In this document: one piece after another, positions 59,051 through 64,000 of the stretch
How positions within the stretch are numbered: the first letter of the stretch is position 1
Layout of the letters: the number at the start of each line of letters is the position of its first letter
Position numbers and translations under genes: made by a program
Notes under the pieces: generated by a model
Database searches by the model: none
What the model saw: only the letters and a program-made list of their open reading frames with translations
What the model was told of the DNA's origin: nothing
Assembly: GCA_002914805.1 (NCBI GenBank)
Contig: JXTB01000042.1
Location: forward strand, 1,367,429-1,431,428
Origin: Parasponia andersonii
Taxonomy: Eukaryota > Streptophyta > Magnoliopsida > Rosales > Cannabaceae
Length of the DNA: 64,000 nt
Reading direction: 5' to 3'

Positions 59051-60449
59051 GTTATTATGCTAATTATATCAGCTTTTTATATTGAGTATATCTGACATTT
59101 AATATATTGAATATGAGATAAATATAGGTCGTATTTAGTATAGTTTTTATTCATATTTTTATATAGTAAAAGAAGACAAGTCAAAACCATAGCTTTTAGT
59201 ATATTATTTGGATAATGAATTTAAGATTTAATTTAATTTTAGGATATTAATACTATTTTTTTTTGCCATATATTAAAATTATGGTAAATATTGAAATATA
59301 TTTTTTCATTAAAATCTAAAAAATTAAAATATTTTCTTTAAAAGCTCTTAATAGAGAAACTATGTGAATCTGATTCATATTGAAAGAGTTTTAGGGACTA
59401 AAAACTCTTTGATATTTCACCTCTTAGAAGTTATTTTTATGCTCAGAAAGCCAAAAGCGAGCTTCTAAAAGCTATGAACAATATTTTGCTAAAAATTTTG
59501 AAACTTTGTGTTAGGGCGCCAATACGGTCATATTTTGCTTTTTAATAGAGAAATGAATAATTTTGGATCATAAGAATATTATTATAACTATGGTATTATT
59601 TATGTCGTTTTTCTCATTTCACGATTTTTTCAATATTTTTGTAAATTTTCTCTCTTTTTGTCTTTAATGTGATTTCACCTTAATTTTTTCGTTTAGAGCT
59701 ACTAGTATGACGTGATGTGATCTTCCAAGTTAATGACTTCTTCTTCTACTACTTTCTATATCTTTGTGAAAAGTATAATTTTTGCCTATTTTTCTTTGAT
59801 TTTCTTTTTTTGTATTTGTTACATGAATTCTCTTCCTCTTCTTCTTTTGTTTTTTTTTTTTCCTTTGGTTTTTATAAAGCATATACTAAATTTTATTATC
59901 ATAGAGCTTATACTCATTTTACTCTTTCCTTTTAGATTTAATTTCCTTATTATATCTAATGTGGTAGCATGTTTGGCTTGATATTTTATTATTTTTCAAA
60001 GTTTATGTTTACTAATCTTTGATTTTAAATATGAATTATCTGTAATGTCTTATTTGTGTTGTTTTGTTGTTGGTTTTTCTATTATCTTATGTGATTAATT
60101 GAAGAAAAATAAATGAATAATGGCATTTCTATAGAATAAGCTTTTTTTTTTTCACTTATACAATATTACTCATCTAAATTTAAATTTTCTGCAAATGTAT
60201 GCATTTCTTTCATAAAATTGACCAAGCTGTTTTTCGTAAACCATATAATCCAACTTTGGGATACCATATTATTGTTACCAAACAAAATTAATATATTTGA
60301 AATAGTTAATTTAAATGAAAAGATGACATTATACCTATTTTATAATTTTTATTTTAAAAATTAAATTTAATTCAAAATTCTATATATTTATATATTGTCT
60401 TTCCATTTCAAAGCTTTAGCAAGTTACAAGTTCTTTACTATTTGCTGGG

Positions 60450-60602
60450 TAATGCTAAGGATATACACTTACATGGCATGTATTTTAATCACCCATATTC
60501 TTTTTTCAAAATAGGACCACACCATATATATGAATGTTTTATATACATGTTATATCATTGTATATAAATTTTTTGTGCAATTTATGTGTATTCCTAGCAT
60601 TA
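60450..60602. mobile_element. MITE, 153 bp, TAATGCTA...TAGCATTA
   Basis: TAATGCTAAGGATATACAC and GTGTATTCCTAGCATTA are inverted repeats at the edges, with AT-rich sequence between. The ends resemble the MITE in SABATH-B intron 2. Confidence 0.75.
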
Positions 60603-61517
60603 CTCATATTTGTTATGGAATTTTAAAATAACACATCTATACACTCCCTAAACACTATTTTTTTTCATTCGCTTTTGATTTGCTAGATTAAGAACATATG
60701 AATCAATCAGTAAATTAGAACATTTGAAGAAAGCCAAACCTTATAAGATTAAAGAATGTGAATGAGAGAAATAGATACTGATCAGACTGTTTAAATACAT
60801 AGCTTGCCTAATATATACTGTATATGCAATAAGCATTAAATAATCTTGTTGATTTTTTTTGTTTTGATTTGGTTTTATTATGGTAATTACCTTCCTATTT
60901 CTTTCATTTTTTTAAAAGATTTTATAGCTTTCAAATATGTGTCAATTACAAATAGGGTAATGTTAATTAAGTGTGAATGATTGTCAATTAGATTTGAATA
61001 TCTCTATGTAATAATGTAAAATTTAATCAATATATGTGAATGAATTAATGAAAATATTATTCCATATTTTCTAGATAGTATTAGAGTTAAAAAAATTTCT
61101 TATTATTCACCACTAAATTAAAACATATCGTTGAAGAGTATAACTAAAACTAACAAAATTGTTGTGAAGTTCATATGAACTTAAGCTTGGCGTGTGAAAT
61201 TTTGATATGTGAATCCAAAACCCTGAAAAAAAAATGAACTAAATATCTAAATCGACTTTGTGTTACCTATCTCATACACTTTGTCGTCACCTCAGATCAT
61301 CAATCTAACCTCAAAAAAGATAGCTGTAACTCATACAAGTGATTTCATCATCGTACGTTACCATTCCTAGAATCCTCATCGCTATCACATTCTTCAACCC
61401 TTTTGATCAACAGATCTTGTAGAACTATGAGTAATGGCTTATACTCGTGATGTAACTCGATCTATAATTATTTTTCATTAATTTGATTATTGATTTGATC
61501 ATTGATCTTATTGTACC

Positions 61518-61591
61518 CCAAAATATTGATTTGATTATTGTTTGAGCATTGTCTCCAAAATATTGATTTGATTATTGTTTGAGCATTGTCG
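61518..61591. repeat. 37-bp perfect tandem duplication
   Basis: The 37-base unit starting CCAAAATATTGATTTG and ending GAGCATTGTC(T) occurs twice in a row. Seen directly. Confidence 0.9.
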
Positions 61592-61830
61592 AATGAGCCA
61601 AAATCATCTAGGCCCACAAAGTCACCGAGCTGTGAACCCATAAATTGTGCTTTTATCAAATATATATTTTGATTGTTTTATTTTGTCTAGAAAATATGTA
61701 TAAATTATAAATTAAAAAAAAAAGAGAACAAAATTGTTTTGGAAAACACATCCTCTTTAAAAATATATGTAGATATTATATATTGAAAAAATGTGAGTGA
61801 ACTACATATATTTGCCAACATATTATGGTC

Positions 61831-62275
61831 TTTGCATTGGCAAAAGGTTGCTACCTAAAAGAATCTCGTTGGAGAGGTAAAATTTGGCGTATATTTATTT
61901 TTAGATAAAATTTTTTAAAATCTTTGCCAACATATTGTTGAAGTTGTGTCACCAAAAGTGGTGCATTTTTTTTATTATCTATACATTTGTCGACGAATGG
62001 TGGACATTGTGTCGGTAATGGGTTGCCCTCTAAAAAATTCTACATCGAAAGGCAGATATTGGTGCATATTTATTTTTGGATAAATTATTTAAAGATCTTT
62101 ATTGGCGCATTAACGAAAGTTGAGCATTTTTTTATTTTTTAGTATTTATATATATATTTTTTAGTCCTAATACATGTGCCGATAAATTATTGAAGTGACG
62201 TCGACAAAAATTATGCATTTTTTTGTTGTTGAAATTGCGTCGGTAAATGGTGCCCCACTAAAAACTTCATATCCA
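61831..62275. repeat. Diverged tandem units with GTCGGTAA motif
   Basis: Three related blocks begin near 61831 (TTGGCAAAAGGTTGCTACCT), 62010 (GTCGGTAATGGGTTGCCCTC) and 62236 (GTCGGTAAATGGTGCCCCAC). The first two continue with a shared GCATATTTATTTTTGGATAA-type segment. Repeats with CGTCGGTAA are common in subterminal regions of CACTA elements; no CACTA terminus is found, so the origin stays open. Confidence 0.55.
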
Positions 62276-62522
62276 AAGCATATAACTAAATAAAACACAT
62301 TCACATATATGTATAGATGTATAAGTACGAAAGCGGCCTAAATCCATAATTTTCAAAGGCTCATACTACGAAAAACTTTAAATAAAGTAACCCACAATTT
62401 CATGGAACCATTCATTGAACGAAAATATATCCAAAATTATACATTCACATACATAAAATAAATGAATACATGGATACATGATTTTTCAATTAAAAAAAAA
62501 TTGTAAATGAAACTTCTCCACC

Positions 62523-62553
<31 letters not shown>

Positions 62554-63791
62554 AAGTAAACTCCTTTATTAATATGAAGTTTGAACATAAACCAAATGAC
62601 AAACAAAATTCGATATCCCGGGGTCTAACTTTTATAGTCTCTAATTGAAACTTAAAAAAAATGTCTCTAATTGAAACTTAAAAAAAATGGATTTTTAACT
62701 CTAACTTTTAAAATATAAACATTTACTTAAACTAATTTAAAAAAGTTAATCATCTACCTAGTTTTATCTTTAGATTAAATGGATGTTTTAAACCCAATTT
62801 GATTAGATTTCAAAATTTCAAAATTTTATTTTATATAATAAAAAATCTGAGGTTTTTATTACTAGAACTAAAAGAAGAAGGAAATTTGATTTTATATCGT
62901 AAAATGTAATCATTTTTTTTTTAAAAAAACTCAAGTTTTAAAATATATTTTTAAAACATCACAAATGTATTTATAGAAACCCCATTTTTGAAAATATTTA
63001 GAAAATAATATTTTTATTAATTGTTGAGATATTTAAAGTAATTGATCAAGTTATTTAATTATGATAAGGATAGACCAGTTACTCAAGTAACTCAGTTAGT
63101 TACCTCAAATAACTTTATTGGTTACCTCTTGTTCTTTTGAAAGATACTAATTTTATAGAAAATTAGTATTTTTTAAATATTTTTGAAAATGATATTTTCT
63201 CAATAAATTTTAGAAAATAATAATTTTCTAAATAGATTCTGGGTTTTCAAAAAATTGAGCCTATCCAAGAATTTTCAATATTTTGAATTTTGAGTCTGGA
63301 TTTTTAAAAGAAGCCCATTGAAAAAAAAAATTAAAGATTTTATTGAGAAATTTACACAGTATGTTTTTATACCTTAGATTTTTGAAAAGTACCCTTTTTT
63401 ATTTTTTATCTAAAATACTCATATTCTAGGTATACTTTTTGTTGTGTAAAATATGAATAGTGTACATTTACAATATAAATTTTTACGTATAATTTACATT
63501 TGTAGTATAAATTTATACTTATGGTATATATTTTCATATATACACTGATTTTTAGGTTTAATTTTTATTCATAAAATATATTCCATGTATAAAACAAGTG
63601 TGATTTACATTTCTAAAAAAAAAATGGGTATTTATAAAGTAAAAATAAAAAACATGTATTTGTGAAAATACGCTTAAAAAATTGGTATTTATCTATTAAT
63701 AATTAAATATATTAATGTATTTAAATTAAATAGGTTGTTAGCCATCATAATTACAAAATACATTGTAATTTTACAAAAATCAACTCTCTTC

Positions 63792-63825
<34 letters not shown>

Positions 63826-64000
63826 GTTGCCAATCCAATAGGTATTTTTTTTCTTTACCTATGGGTAAGTATTTTTTTTTTAGCCGTTGGATCACCATCT
63901 AATAATGATCCAATGGCTATAATGAAGTGCATGAAAAGACGTGCATCATTAATGCTCTTTCTCTCTCTTATTTTTTACAATAAAAAAATATGCATGCTAA

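Larger units (their letters stand above)
57880..64000. other. AT-rich intergenic right end, no gene seen
   Basis: Only repeats are supported here: a non-autonomous DNA element (58040-59050), a MITE (60450-60602), a 37-bp duplication (61518-61591), tandem units at 61831-62275, (AT)n at 62523-62551 and (CA)n(TA)n at 63792-63825. A short inverted repeat (TAGCCGTTGGATCA / TGATCCAATGGCTA) lies at 63881-63919. The Phe-rich frames near 59717-59981 are composition artefacts. Confidence 0.6.

Noticed and set aside
59717-59981. Two Phe-rich hydrophobic frames that could suggest membrane peptides
   Set aside because: T-rich low-complexity DNA in overlapping frames, with no start context or homology.
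1-64000. CRISPR arrays, operons, rRNA or tRNA genes
   Set aside because: The sequence is plant nuclear DNA; no regularly spaced repeats with unique spacers and no recognisable tRNA or rRNA sequence was seen. The tRNA-like words are primer sites of LTR elements.

Overview
This window is nuclear DNA from a flowering plant, most likely a eudicot. It is AT-rich and has interrupted genes with GT-AG introns. It also has plant-type LTR retrotransposons primed by initiator-Met tRNA, and hAT, MITE and Helitron-like debris. The species cannot be named from the sequence. A 571-base N gap (33280-33850) and a single N (19435) show it is a draft assembly.

Three real genes can be supported, all on the minus strand. 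SABATH-A (1-883, running off the left edge) and SABATH-B (28892-31933, complete, 3 exons, 355 aa) are carboxyl/N-methyltransferase paralogues. Both look intact as far as they are visible. They are probably an old tandem pair, now about 28 kb apart because of transposon insertions. The third gene (38684-50768) is an 18-exon eRF3 gene, the GTPase partner of eRF1 in translation termination. All reading frames join cleanly to give 517 aa, and the GTPase motifs and the C-terminal eRF1-contact motif are present. Its promoter side carries TGGGCC/T (site II) boxes, a G-box and a telo-box, as is usual for plant translation genes.

Most of the rest is one broad group of Ty3/gypsy-like LTR sequences with LTRs of about 2.0-2.4 kb, starting TGTAAAA and ending GTGACA. 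Layout: solo LTR-1 (3728-5845, TSD AATAT); a decayed but complete chromovirus (7147-17489, minus strand) with another LTR nested in its 5' LTR; a MITE-rich stretch (17.5-20.5 kb); a non-coding LTR element (20509-28200, TSD TAACC) that carries a truncated hAT transposase; SABATH-B; solo LTR-2 (32306-34281, TSD CATTG); solo LTR-3 (34385-36541, TSD ACTAG); a LINE 3' end; the eRF3 gene; then a second, inverted copy of the non-coding element (about 51445-57878). From 57.9 kb to the end there are only small DNA elements and tandem repeats.

The observations most worth a second look are: the LTR element with a hAT transposase in place of about 2.5 kb of its interior; the matching empty copy next to the eRF3 promoter; a duplicated copy of the eRF3 exon 9 acceptor inside intron 8; two Helitron-like 3' ends in eRF3 intron 11; and the solo LTR only about 370 bp upstream of SABATH-B. 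No unknown protein system was found; the novelty here is in mobile-element structure.
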